Assembly (NCBI GenBank): GCA_963734955.1 | Contig: CAVTJO010000012.1 | Coordinates: forward strand, 308,843 to 372,842 | Reading direction: 5' to 3' | DNA from: UBA11986 sp963734955 | GTDB lineage: Bacteria > Bacteroidota > Ignavibacteria > UBA10030 > UBA6906 | DNA length: 64,000 bases | Part shown: positions 38,466 through 49,688 of the stretch, piece by piece | How positions within the stretch are numbered: the first letter of the stretch is position 1 | Layout: every line of letters begins with the position of its first letter | Position numbers and translations under genes: made by a program | Notes under the pieces: generated by a model | Databases searched by the model: none | Seen by the model: only the letters and a program-made list of their open reading frames with translations | What the model was told of the DNA's origin: nothing

Positions 38466-41400
38466 TTACTTCAGAAGGAGCATCTTCTTCACGGAACTGA
38501 AAGCTCCAGCTGTCACTCGGTACACGTACAGGCCCGTCGCAACAGTATTGTGGTTCTCATCTCTTCCATCCCATAAGACTTGATAGAACCCGGCATCCTG
38601 GACATCGTTTACAAGTGTTGCCACCCGCTGGCCAAGAATGTTGTACACTTCAAGCATGACGTGACCCGCAGCCGGAACTGCGTATTCAATCGTTGTCGCC
38701 GGGTTGAATGGGTTTGGATAGTTCTGCTGCAGGGAGTATGCAGTCGGCCCTGCTTCCCCTTCACCCTTTTTCTTCAGGACATCCAAAGCCGCGTTGAGAC
38801 TGTTGCGTGCATCGCTGCTTGTCAGCTTTACGAGCGGCCTGCCCGTAAACCGCAGCCACACCAGATCACCAGAGCGATCAATACCATGGGTGTTCAAGCC
38901 CATCACCGCAAGATCCACAAACACCTTTCGACCCTCAGCCCTTGACATGACCATGACCGGAGTATCGTAGGACTTCAACAACTCGCCTTTATCGGCACCG
39001 AGGTACGACCCAAACGCTCCGTCCACCTCGATCTTCATTGCGCGAATGTCTGTCACACCACCAGCGACCATCAACGGTATCCGCGTTTCATTGCCTGACG
39101 CAACGGGCTTACCGAGCGACACCTCAACCGGATCCTTGGAGGGCGCCGGCAACTTCGGCAGCACGTGCGATCGGCTCTGGCCGTAGCTGATCGAGAACAT
39201 TACCAGATCCTCAAATTCGATCTTGCTATCTACTTGTGGCAGGGTGAACACATAACCATCCTGTGTCGGACCAATGTCGAACTTCATCTTATAGTGGTCC
39301 ATTCCGCCAGGATATCCTGGAACACCGGACCAATAGGCGAGTGACCAGAGTGTGAGGTCATTGAAATCGACAACGCCATTACCCGTTGTGCCGTCGAAGC
39401 CGGTTGCAATGTCGCCCAGGTATGTCTTTACTTCACCCTGATAAGGGATCAGATACACCGTCTCAGGTCCAGATTTTGGAGAAGCTCGACTGAACAACCG
39501 CAAGTGCACTGTGACCGGGTTTCAGCAATGTAAAGTTCACCATGACGATGTAGTTCAGGGGATCGACAGTAATGTCGTCGTATTCGAGACATGAATCTGC
39601 AGCTGGTGTCTCCATCAGGCGTGGCAATGGCAGTGCAAATGAGATCCCGTTGAATGCGGCACCTGCAAACGTCATGACGCTGTTGTCCCACTCCAAAGTT
39701 ACATCACCCGTATTGAAGACGGAGTTCAGTTGAGGCACCAGATAGAAGCTCAGAGCCTGCGAGCCCGTCCAGCGCCAGTCATCCGCTCCGTAGCCTCCGG
39801 CCGTCCATGTATTGTTGGGATACACCGTGCCTGGATCTGTGGATGTACTATTCAGTCCGACGTACAGGTTCTTTGAGGGAGCATTGAACAACGTGAAGTT
39901 GGTAAAGTGATCTGTCGTGAACGAGAAACTCGGATGGCCTGAGAATACAGCATCACTTGACGAATAGGTCCCCGGCATCGGCACCCATCCGGTTGGTGCA
40001 GTATTTCTATGGTACACAAGATTTGAGGTGGGGCCGAAACTGGACACGTTCACCATGTCGGTTTGCACTCGAACGCTGAATGAATGTGCAGGCATGCTGC
40101 AAACGATCTTCACATAGTAAGCAAGAGAGGTAGGTGGTGCCGCCGGTTCTCCAGAAGGAGCTGCAAGATACGAGAAGACATCTACCGTACCACCTCCATA
40201 GGGAATAGCGGTAAACTTCATGGTCATATCAACGGTGCCGTCACCATCGGTGTCAATTCGCAGCGAGTCTGCTCCTGTAACGGTGTATTGCGTTTGAGCA
40301 AAGCGTGCATGGATGGAATGATCTGCTGTAACAGGAGCAAAGACATAAGGCGATACCGGATTCACAACAATGCCATCGACGAGGAGAGCACCAAGATGGT
40401 AGTTCCCGCTCCCCGTCATTGTGAACGATGGAGTTGAGGCATAGGATGCGACCACATCGCCAGATGGAACGATGTTGCCATTCGATCCAGCAGTTGCATG
40501 GATTGTGAAGCTCGCTGCCGCCACATTGAACGAGTTGCTGACGCCAAACTGTAAACCACCACTGGTTCTCGTCGCCGTAATGGCAGTACTCCCTGTCGAC
40601 GTAACTGTGACACTGCGCGAAGCCAGCACGCCGTTCACGAAGGAAGGAGTCGTGCCACCTCCATTCGACAGAGTTCCGGAAGAAGTGATATCGACAGTCT
40701 CGCCGAAGTTGCCAACCGTGTTCCCGTTCGCGTCCTTGGCTGTCACCATGATATTGAAAGCAACGCCCTGCGTTTGCGGTCCAATTGCGCCACCGCCGGC
40801 AGCTTCAACAGCGAACGTGCTCAGAGTGCCATGGTTCACCGTTATCGTGCCCGATGGCGTTTCAGTATAGCCGCCGAATGACGCCCTCATGACTGCGGTT
40901 CCGATCACATGACCCGTAAACACTGCGCTCGTGCCACCACCACCCGGCACGAGGTCACCGTCAACTACGCCGCCAGTCTTGGTGAGACTCCATGTTGCTG
41001 CGACGTTGGCCACGAAGTTGTCAAAGGCGTCCCGACTCACGGCGTACGCGGTAATCGACAATCCCGAGGTCAGTGACTGTGAAGGTACGATCGTGCCGGT
41101 GCCGTTGGGCGCCGTCTCAACCAGAACCTTTGTTGCTGAACCTGCGCTGATAGTGAAGCTCGAACTCACTGCCGAGGTGAGAACTCCGCTCGCAGCCGTC
41201 AACTGCTTCGATCCCGTCAGGTTGATACTCAGATTATTGAACGTCGCCAGTCCTGTCCCATCCGTCGACTGCGGCGTCGTTCCCGACAGCGTTCCCGTCC
41301 CGCTGCTCAGTGTCATTCCCACTGAGACTCCCGAAGTCGGGACGTCGTTCCCCAAAGCATCCTTCAACTGTACCGTCACCGCTGGACTGATCACCGCTCC

Positions 41401-42513
41401 CGCCGTCGCATTCGTCGGCTGCTGTACATACACCAGGTGATCGGCCGCTCCCGCTACCACATCAAACGTCCCGCTCGTCCCTGTATGGCCCGAACCATCG
41501 TTGGCGGAAATGGTTTTGCCTGTCCCTGCCAAAGTCACCGTGACGTCCTCGACGCGGACACCGGAAGAGAATGTGCCACTCGTTGTCGGCGAGATCGTTC
41601 CCCCCGTCGTTGAGAGGTTGACAGTTCCGCCGAAGCCGGTTGCGACGTTTCCATACGCATCCTTCGCCGTCATGGTGATGCTGAACGCTGTCCCCGCAGC
41701 CTGAGGAGAAGAAATTGCATCGAAGTCAAAATGATCAACCGACGCGGGATTGACGGTCAGCGTCTGAGCATTCGACGTTCCGCCTCCAGGCGTGGGGTTG
41801 AAAACCGTGATACTCTTTGCACCTGCAACAGTCAGACTTGCAGCCGGAATTGTGGCTGTCAACTGTGTGCCACTCACGAATGACGTTGACACCGAGGAGC
41901 CGTCAAATTTCACAACCGAAACTCCCGAAAGGAAACCGGTGCCATAGACAGTGAGAGCGAGATCGGGACTGCCCGCAGTTACGCTCGTTGGGCTAATGCT
42001 CGTTGTCGTTGGCGCAGGATTGTTTACTGTTATCGATGCACCTGTCGCTGATGTGGGGATTACCTGATTGAGTGAATCGCGCATGCTTACAGTTATCCCC
42101 ACAGTACTACCGCTCCCCGCCGCAATCGCGGTGAACCCTATCGTGAAGAGATCTCCTCCGCCACTCAAGGTAGGCCCACCGATTACAGCCTGATTAACCA
42201 CGACACTGTTGACGGTCGGGTCCGGTGGCGGATTCGATGCGAAGAAACTCGCGCTGCCTCCCGGAAAGAATGTCCCATTGGCAGCGGTGCCGGTGTACTG
42301 AATAATGGAATTATCAAACGTCAGTGTCACACGCGATGCAAGAAGATTGGAGATCCCAACAACATGCACCGTATACGTGAATGACTCCCCCACATTCTTC
42401 GTTAGAGGTGTAGGTGTGACTGTCACTGAAGCTTGCCCCCATGCAAAATTGATTGAGAGCACGCAAACAATCGCGATGCTTGCGAGCATCCAGAAATTGT
42501 GCCGGTTATTCAT
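38466..42513 (-). CDS. Secreted cohesin / TIG / Ig-like protein with T9SS sorting domain (one frameshift)
   Basis: The first 1016 residues read from an ATG at 42513 with a leader ending FAWGQ. A cohesin-like domain (TPTPLTKNVGESFTYTVHVV, then VTLTFDNSIIQ), a TIG domain (PTSVTAGSPDLALTVYGTGF) and several invasin-type Ig domains (TAKDAYGNVATGFGGTVNLS, VQLKDALGNDVP, TAKDANGNTVGNF) follow. An InlB-type repeat and another cohesin-like domain come next. The frame then stops (SSFSKIWT), while the dockerin-like part (GVVDFNDL and DSKIEFEDL), a second cohesin-like domain and the sorting signal (QNYPNPFNPATTIEY...KKMLLLK) read in the next frame from about 39500. Dropping one base of the 4-base run at 39474-39477 joins them exactly as in the paralogues. 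It is probably one surface protein of about 1350 residues. Confidence 0.78.
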
Positions 42514-43374
42514 TTCGACCTTCTCCTAGTGTATGAAGTGTGTATGGTAGACAAGAACGTCATCTTTGATTTTTCCTTGCACGAGATTGGTGACAACACA
42601 CCCTCGACGCGACCATCTCACGAGGTCGTGCAGCGTCATCGAAGAAATTGGGAAATGTGTAGATTGGTAAGAACGGCGGGCCCCGAACGCTGAGATCTCT
42701 CTGCTTAGTCGGCGGAGAAATCAACACGTGTCGCTCTCGGTGCCCTTGATCAGGACGACACGAACAGAATGACTGGAGAGGGGACTCCCTAAGATGGCAT
42801 TAAAGAGTCGGTCAAAAATCTGGGAGCGTTGGGCCGGCTGGCAATGTCGAGCCTAAACGATGCAACGGCTCACTACGGGAAGCGCCCATGTTAGCATATA
42901 GACAACAGTTCTCAGAATCAACTGTGGCCAGTACGAGTTTCTCTTGCTGCGGTTGCCACGAGGTTATCGCGCAAGGTTTTCTGCGGATTCCGTAAGTTGT
43001 CACGAACCTTTGCCATCGCTAGGCTCCAGGCAACGATGAACTTAGAACATCATCAACGACTGGTCGAAATCGTTCATTTTTTGTGAACTTGACCGAGCCT
43101 GGTTTGGATCTGACACACATGACTTCAGAGCCGCAAATTGATACGAACGAGTTAGCGACAACAAGTGCCTATCTTGAGCATTCGATCATGCACACGTGAG
43201 AACGGAACAGGGAGCCCCCGAATGAGATTTCGCACACCCGGGGCAAGCCTGAGACCAGAATGCACTTCTGTTCATTCACAGTTGGTCCTGCCCTTCACTG
43301 GAAGTACAGCGAGACCGGCGTGCACCTCAGCAAAGCTCTCCAACGCCAGTTGAGGAGAAACAAAAGCCCACTGA
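42514..43374. other. Long intergenic stretch without a recognised feature
   Basis: Across about 860 bp I saw no ORF with recognisable protein sequence, no RNA gene and no strong terminator. It may hold decayed sequence or regulatory DNA for the cohesin/TIG gene. Confidence 0.4.
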
Positions 43375-44722
43375 CTACTTCAAGAATAGGAGCTTCTTAC
43401 TCGCGATGAAATCTCCTGTCTTGTAGTCTGCAGATGTACATGCCGCTGGCAACTCCAAATGCGTTCCATTGCACCGAGTACGTTCCCGGCTGCCTCACCT
43501 CGTTCACAAGCGTGGCGACTTCACGACCAAGCAGATCGTACACCTTCAGCGTGACGTGGTTTTGTGTTGGTAGTTGATAGCTAATTGAAGTGCTCGGGTT
43601 GAACGGGTTCGGGTAGTTCTGTGTCAGGAGATATGAGGCCGGGCCGGTACTTTCATACGTAACTGATGATATTATTGGTGGTCCGACGTATTTGTACACG
43701 TCGTTGGTGGCATAGCCTACCCCGCTTCCCCATCCAACGCTCGCAGACGGAAATGCGATGCCGAGATGACCGCTGGTGTCGATGAGCGTCCAACTCACTC
43801 CTGCATTGTAAGTGACCGCGAAACCTCTCATGCCCTGAGGCATTCCGCCGGCCAGGAGGTATGTTGCTCCTGATCCAGATAGATACTGTATCCTGGTCGG
43901 GGCTATGTTATCGATGACCGAATTGGAGAGCGTATTCCATGTTACTCCTCCATCCGTTGTCTTCCGACAGAGACTAACAAGTCCACCCTGCACCTTCAGC
44001 GAATAGATGCCGATGTTCGAATCCTGGAACGCGATGCAAGGATACCACGAGTTAAACTGAGGTTCTGTCAGGAATGCCGTCCAGGTGTGCCCCCTGTCCG
44101 TGCTCCTGAAAAGGTGTGCACCTGTGCTGAACCAGACTCGATTACCAGCTGAAACTATCCCCGCATCAGAAAACCATGTACCTTCGCCACTCAGGGCAGG
44201 GGGCATACTCACCGAATTCCAGTTTAGTCCTCCGTCTGTGGTGGTGTATGTTTCCAGGTTCGGATCCCCGATGACCACGCCGTTGTTGGCATCCCAGAAG
44301 TGTATGTACCCCGGACCATATGTGGACGAGCCATACACATTCTGGTGTGTCCAGCTTGCTCCGCCATCCGTCGTTTTGTACACACCTTGCGAGCCCGGTG
44401 ATGAGAGAAAGAATGCTGTCACATACGCCGTGTTTGCATCAAGCGCCTTTATCTGTTGAAAGAATCCATGTTCAGTACCCGGAATACTGTCGCACACCCA
44501 GCTTGTACCACCATTGGTGGTCCGAATGAAACCCGCATACGGAACAGTCATCAATGGGATCTTTTCTCCGACAGCCCAGCATACCTGGTCGTTCACTGCA
44601 GAGAGACTGACGACTGATACATCTGTTGGAAAATGCGAATCCTGGTGCTGCCAGTTTTGCTGTGCAAAGCCCAGCAGGGGGAGTAACAACAATACCAAAA
44701 GAAGCCATATCATATTTTTCAT
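43375..44722 (-). CDS. Secreted BNR/photosystem-II-stability-type repeat protein with T9SS domain (frameshifted end)
   Basis: The start at 44722 has GGAGG seven bases upstream and a leader (MKNMIWLLLVLLLLPLLGFA). About six blades of the BNR/YCF48 type follow (GFIRTTNGGTSW, GVYKTTDGGASW, ETYTTTDGGLNW, HLFRSTDRGHTW, RKTTDGGVTW), so the main domain is a propeller. The sorting domain starts normally (QNYPNPFNPSTSISY) but the frame slips after CRLQ. The expected end TGDFIASKKLLFLK lies in the next frame and stops at 43375; an extra base near 43420-43422 explains this. Without the last residues the protein would probably not be exported. The ligand is unknown. Confidence 0.75.
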
Positions 44723-44893
44723 GATGCACCTCCAGGAAATATTTGAACATCAGTTGAGAGAGCAGTTCGCTGAATGCCTTTGGTATCGGGCCCGTCGAAG
44801 CGCACATGTTGGGCGTTGCACATGCTTGCCCGCAATGGCGAGTACAAAGAAGGACATAAGTCTTTGCATAACTCCTCCCTCGAGGTTTATCAA

Positions 44894-47072
44894 CTACTTG
44901 AGAAGCACTAGTGTCTTAACGTCAATAAAGCTTCCTGCTGTAAGCCGGTACAAATAAACTCCGCTCGCAAATCCTGACGCGTTCCACTGGACCGATTTAT
45001 ATCCGGCCGCCTGATCTTCGTTCACCAGGGTTGCAACCTCACGACCGAGCAGATCAAAGACTCTGAGTGTGACATGAGTCTGTGTTCGCAACTGGTACTT
45101 GATTCTCGTGCTGGGATTGAACGGATTGGGATAGTTTTGCTTAAGACCGAATTCCTGGGGCAGGTTGTCAGCAACTTCGTCTACGTCGGTTAAGACGTCG
45201 AACCGTGCAACATTTGGAAGCCTGCGGAAAGTCCCGGATGTCACGTCAGTCGTCCTCACACTCACGTTGTATCTCCCATTGGCGCCTGGAGATCTGATGT
45301 AGGCAGCACGAACAGTATCGCCGGAGGCAGGTGTGAGTATAAGGGAGTCGACGGTCGAGCCTTGGACATTCGTAACGATGGCTGATACCACAAGGTTGTG
45401 GCTACCGGGGTTCTTTACCTTGGCACTGATACGGATGCTGTCGCTGGCGCTTCTCAGCGTGTCCTCACTGAGGACGACATCGTGAGCATAAGAGAGGGTG
45501 GAAATCCATTGGACCGCCCGCTCGAGCACAGGGTCGATCCCTTGCGCAACATCGTCCGGGTTGAACCAGACAGGATCATCAATGGGAAACTCCTGTCGAT
45601 TGATGTAGATGCCCGGCTGCGACACGTGGTACATATCGGAAGTGGAATGGTGAAGCCACCAACCTCCATAGCCGGTCACATCTACGTTGTCGCCAAGGCT
45701 GGCAATCGGGGGTTTGCCGAAAAACCGTACCATGGGGTGATATCGGAGTCGCTGAGCGGTGATATCTCCCATGCTCACACAGGTCGGCCCGAGGAGAACG
45801 GCAAGTGGTCTATCGTAGATGGAACCTTGAACACCTGGAATGACAAACCACTCGCTATGCGCCACCGGAGCAAGCTCCAGAACCGATGAGCTAATACGGT
45901 AGGCATCGTTGATCGTATAAAGTCGCTGACTGTACATTCTGGCGAAGGCCTGATCAAACGTCGACCATCCTCCCGAGTTCCATCGCAAGTCGATGATAAG
46001 TCCTTCTGCGTTCCACAGGGTATCGACGGCCGTCGCAAAGAGAGGATCGGCGGCACTGCTGGGATATTCACCAAGAAGACGAATGTATCCAACGTTCGCT
46101 GACGGCAGCCTGCCGGAGGAGAGGAGTTGCCCGGTCGGCGTCCATGGCCAGCCACGATAAAATGACATTGGTATGCCGGGAATCTCCATTTGTTCGTTGC
46201 CCATCATCGGATCTGCAGGCAGGCCCAGCAGAGGCTGAACAGACAAGTGCAACGTATCGTGTGTTGAGTGCTTCAGGATGTCAATGGTCGAAAAGAGATG
46301 CCAGTTGTTTCCTGCGTTCCGGATGAGAGAGTGGATTCCAGCTGAGGCTGCCCCAACTCCGTTTGAGAAAACAGGAAGTTGCGCGTTTAGGAGTTCTCTG
46401 ACGAGCTGCATCCACGGCACGCCCTCGTACCCTAAGACAATGTCTCCGGGTTGAAGACCGAGTGGATGGTTGGGGATGGTGCGAAGGACAAGTGCTGTGC
46501 TGTCGGGAAGCGCTGTCAGGACAGCTCCAAAATGATCGGCCTGCGCGAACGGATAGAGGACAAGGACCGGTACACCGGGTGATAACGCACTCAATGTCAC
46601 GCCTCGATCCCATGCCCACGTGTGTCCATCGCGCAGGCTCATGGCAAACTGCGCCATGATTGAGGCGAAGATGCCCCGACTGGTCGTTGAATCTATTTGG
46701 GAGCGAAAGTGACTTTTGAGTGAGTCCCATGAGTTCCAATTCAGACCAAGCGAAAGAAATCCGTCAAAACTGTTTGACAGGGATGTGGCGAAGGCATCGA
46801 AAATCGCCCGCTTCGTTGCAAGCGGTGCCCCCGGGCCCCATGTCGAGTCGATGATGTGTCTCCAATCCTGTCGTGATTGATAGAAAGAACGGGAAGGCAG
46901 ACCATCGGATCAATGAACGATCGTTTCTCATTGGTGAATAGCTGCGCTCGACGGTTGCGCCTGGAGTTTGAGCGTCGAATCTCGAACCATCAGCATCGAG
47001 AGTCCGATGTGATTGTGCATCGCAAACGGTTGCCACCACTGCAAGTGCCAGGAAAACGATAAATGTTCGCAT
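44894..47072 (-). pseudogene. Secreted S41 (C-terminal processing) peptidase with T9SS domain, frameshifted
   Basis: The leader (MRTFIVFLALAVVATVCDAQ) reads from an ATG at 47072 with AGGAGG upstream, but its frame ends at 46764. Sequence typical of the S41 N-terminal domain (DWRHIIDSTWG, FDAFATSLSNSFDGFLSLGL) is in another frame between about 46900 and 46660, leading straight into the 587-residue main ORF. That ORF holds a PDZ-like part (LGLQPGDIVLGYEGVPW), the S41 core LIIDLRWNSGG and a likely nucleophile region VSMGDITAQR, an Ig-like domain and a T9SS end (QNYPNPFNPSTRIKY...KTLVLLK). At least one indel lies between 46860 and 46920. If it is real, the enzyme is not made; S41 enzymes cut unstructured C-termini. 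Confidence 0.7.
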
Positions 47073-47115
47073 AATTCCTCCTTCGAGGTTTGGCGTGTCA
47101 AAGGCAGTTGCTGCT

Positions 47116-47144
47116 TTGAATATCAGTCTGCATTTCGGTAGAAT
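47116..47144 (+). promoter_or_regulatory. Predicted promoter of hicBA copy 1
   Basis: TTGAAT and TAGAAT are separated by 17 bp. The same element and spacing recur in front of copy 2 at 51955-51983. Confidence 0.55.
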
Positions 47145-47181
47145 AGTGTTGAACCGAACTCACGATCCACCGGAGAACTGC

Positions 47182-47415
47182 ACGGCTCAACTTCAGCATA
47201 CCATAAAAGCGTTCATTCGCAAAGAAGACGATTGGTACGTTGCCGAATGCAAAGAGATCAACGTTGTTACTCAGGGCAGAACCGTCGACGAAACCATCAG
47301 CAACCTCCAAGAAGCTGTTGCTTTGCATCTGAATGGCGAAGACCTCGAAGAGTTTGGTCTCGCCCCAAACCCGACCCTACTCATAACGATGGAGTTGGTA
47401 CCAGCCTATGCCTAA
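47182..47415 (+). pseudogene. hicB: HicB-type antitoxin, copy 1, start codon lost
   Basis: The predicted sequence (AQLQHTIKAFIRKEDDWYVA, then ECKEINVVTQGRTVDETISN, ending PAYA) is almost the same as HicB copy 2 at 52018. It has the HicB antitoxin fold, a partial RNase H-like domain seen in type II toxin-antitoxin pairs. The ATG used by copy 2 is ACG here (47182-47184). The frame is open upstream to a GTG at 47095, but that lies before the predicted promoter. An in-frame TTG at 47149 lacks a ribosome site. Expression is therefore doubtful. Confidence 0.7.
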
Positions 47416-47651
47416 ACCGAAGCGGCTCTGGGGCGACGAGATCATCTCGATTTCTCGCATCCTTCGGTCTCACCATCCACTCGCAGCGTGGCTCGCACGT
47501 GAAACTCCGCCGTGTCACTATCGCCGGCCAGCGACAGACACTTACTCTTCCGCGCCACAAAGAACTTGACTCCGGCACGGTGCGAGCGATCTTTCGGCAA
47601 GCAAGCCAGTACATTCCGGAAGACCAGTTACACCCTCTCTTCTTCGTCTAA
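47408..47651 (+). pseudogene. hicA: HicA-type toxin, copy 1, frameshifted
   Basis: Compared with the intact copy at 52244, one extra T in the run at 47451-47453 shifts the frame after MPKPKRLWGDEIISI. The rest of the toxin (GLTIHSQRGSHVKLRR with the conserved His, and RHKELDSGTVRAIFRQ) remains readable in the next frame to 47651. HicA is an mRNA-cutting toxin with a double-stranded-RNA-binding fold. Both genes of this cassette are thus damaged. Confidence 0.8.
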
Positions 47652-47665
47652 CTGCCGATCAATAA

Positions 47666-49618
47666 CTAACGCAACAATAAGAGCTTCTTGCTCGCCACAA
47701 AATCCCCAGCTTGGATTCGGTAGAAGTACACCCCGCTCGCCACTCTACTCGCATTCCACTGCGCCGTATGCGTCCCCGGCTGCTCCACCTCGTTCACCAG
47801 CGTTGCGATTTCACGACCGACCACATCGAAGACTTTCAGCGTAACGTGACACTGTTCCGGGACCTGAAAGCTGATTGTCGTGCTCGGGTTGAACGGATTC
47901 GGGTAGTTCTGCAAGAGAGTAAATGAGCCTGGAACCTCACCGACTTCTTCCTCAACCGAGACCGGTGGATGGTCGAATTCATCTGCGCCAATATCAGGTC
48001 GTGAGTGGCCTGCATGGGGACGAACGTTACCATCAATGTCAGTCAGTATCCCTGTGAGCGGAGTCCCGCCATCCGCAATCGCGGTCAACACGTAGGCAAT
48101 GTGCAAATCATTAGGACCGACAAAAGGCGGCATCAAACTCACGCTGTTCTGGTCGTACCCCGCCCCTTGCCAATTGCTGAATGTGCGGTAGTATGAGTTG
48201 AGCCAAGCCGTATAGCTGTTGGCAAACGTTGTGTCAACACAGAGGTCGTTGTAGTCTGATGTAAGACCTCCATTGGCCCACAGCGCCGTCGATGCGGGAC
48301 CTGAGGTCTGCCGGTACATATTCACGAAGATGTTGTTACGCAATGGTCGTGTTCGTCACTGACGTCCAGAGACACAGTGCATCAACACCGACGGGGTTCG
48401 CACCCGTTCCGCTCAAGTACACGGTATTGTAAAAGATCTGGTTATTGACGTTGGACCAAAGGCACATTCCTTCAATAACCGCATTCCCGGTCGTGCTGGT
48501 GTTCTGCAGATCGTAGACCATGTTGTTATAGATGAGCAGCCCTGTTCCTCTAGTCGCTGTCGTTCCCGATCCTAAGATTCCATAGAGCTCGGCGCCATTA
48601 GATGTGTACACCGCATGGACCACGTTGTTGCGAATCGTGCTGTTCTGATCTCCGTAGGCATTAATGCCAATCGTCCATATACGGCCGTTGTTCGTCGTTT
48701 GATAGGTACCTCGCATGAACTGAACCGTATTCCCCTCGATCACTGTGCCTTCGCAGATTTCGCTCTGGATTCCCCATGCCCCGTGAAGGTCGGTTGTCAG
48801 CCCGTACGTGTTGCCGCGTATGATATTCCCCCGCGGACGGCTGGGTGGAGAAGTAGTCCACGCACTCACATAGACTCCAAATACGCCGCTCAGCAGGTTG
48901 CCTTCAACCACATTACTGTCCGGCGTCATCGATGTTCCTGAGCTCCCGAGAACGATGCAGTCGCCACCTCCTGGACTGACATTACGGAAATCATCTGACC
49001 TGATGGTAAGGTAGAGAAACTGATTGTGGTCCGCGTCCCCCCACGCCTCGACGCAGTCGTTCCACCCTGACTGCTGGATTGTAGATGGCATGAACCGTAA
49101 TTCCTGCCGATGGCGACGGCGGATTGGAGCGTCCGTCAAGAGTGAGATACTTGACGTTTGTGAAAGTGAGCACAGCGTTGCTGTCTCCGCACAATTGTTA
49201 CACGAGTGTTGACGGCGGGCCGGATGGTGACTCGGGCATTGGGGCCAGACCCAGCTACCTGTCCAAGCTCGAACCGGCGACCTCGCTGCGCCTGGTACAG
49301 AGTGTCGATCAGTGTCAGTGTTACATCGCCGAGCACGCCGTCGTTGGCAAGCTTGTGGAAGGCAGAATCTATTGTGGGAAAACTCCCCCCTTGGCCCACA
49401 GTGTACACACCAGCCGGTAGTGCAGAGTCCGAGAGGGCTGACACTCTCTGCATGATAGAAGAAGGAGAATAGCGCTTCAGCGCTCCGAGTGATGGTCCAT
49501 CAGGGGTGGATCGCATCGCTGCCTCCTTCGACGGAACAAGCGCCTGTCCGTTCACTCTGCTTTCTGCGAAGAGAATGAAGCAGAGCAATCCAAGAAGAAT
49601 ACTAACGAATGATTTCAT
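47666..49618 (-). pseudogene. Secreted beta-helix protein with T9SS domain, in three or more frames
   Basis: A leader (MKSFVSILLGLLCFILFAES) begins at 49618 and runs to 49136. Pieces at about 49194-48991 (VLTFTNVKYLTLDGR), 49139-48336 and 48343-47666 continue the same protein in other frames. The middle has right-handed parallel beta-helix turns: EGNLLSGVFGVYVSAW, RGNTYGL, EGNTVQFMRG, RNNVVHAVY and YNNMVYDLQN. The last piece has the 'PDIGADEF' end of such helices and then the sorting signal (QNYPNPFNPSTTISF...KKLLLLR). Related helices act as pectate-lyase-like or adhesive surface proteins; no catalytic residue could be assigned. Three frame breaks make translation unlikely unless they are consensus errors. 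Confidence 0.7.
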
Positions 49619-49656
49619 GGTACCTCCTTTGTTGGAGAGATGAATGGAGACACAAT

Positions 49657-49680
49657 GCCCCGACCATTTCTGATCGGGGC
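49657..49680 (-). terminator. Possible terminator hairpin
   Basis: The 10-bp stem GCCCCGACCA / TGATCGGGGC (one mismatch) lies 9 bp past the stop at 49689. There is no strong T run, so this is tentative. Confidence 0.4.
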
Positions 49681-49688
49681 TTGATCCG

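Noticed and set aside
42514..43374. Small plus-strand ORFs in the long spacer (for example 43165-43353)
   Set aside because: No ribosome site, no recognisable sequence and composition like random frame; not enough to call a gene.
26130..47460. Programmed frameshifting at the single-base breaks (26136, 39474, 43420, 47451)
   Set aside because: The sites are runs of only three or four bases at unrelated places in the proteins, without a slippery heptamer and downstream pseudoknot that I could recognise; slips, decay or sequence errors are simpler.
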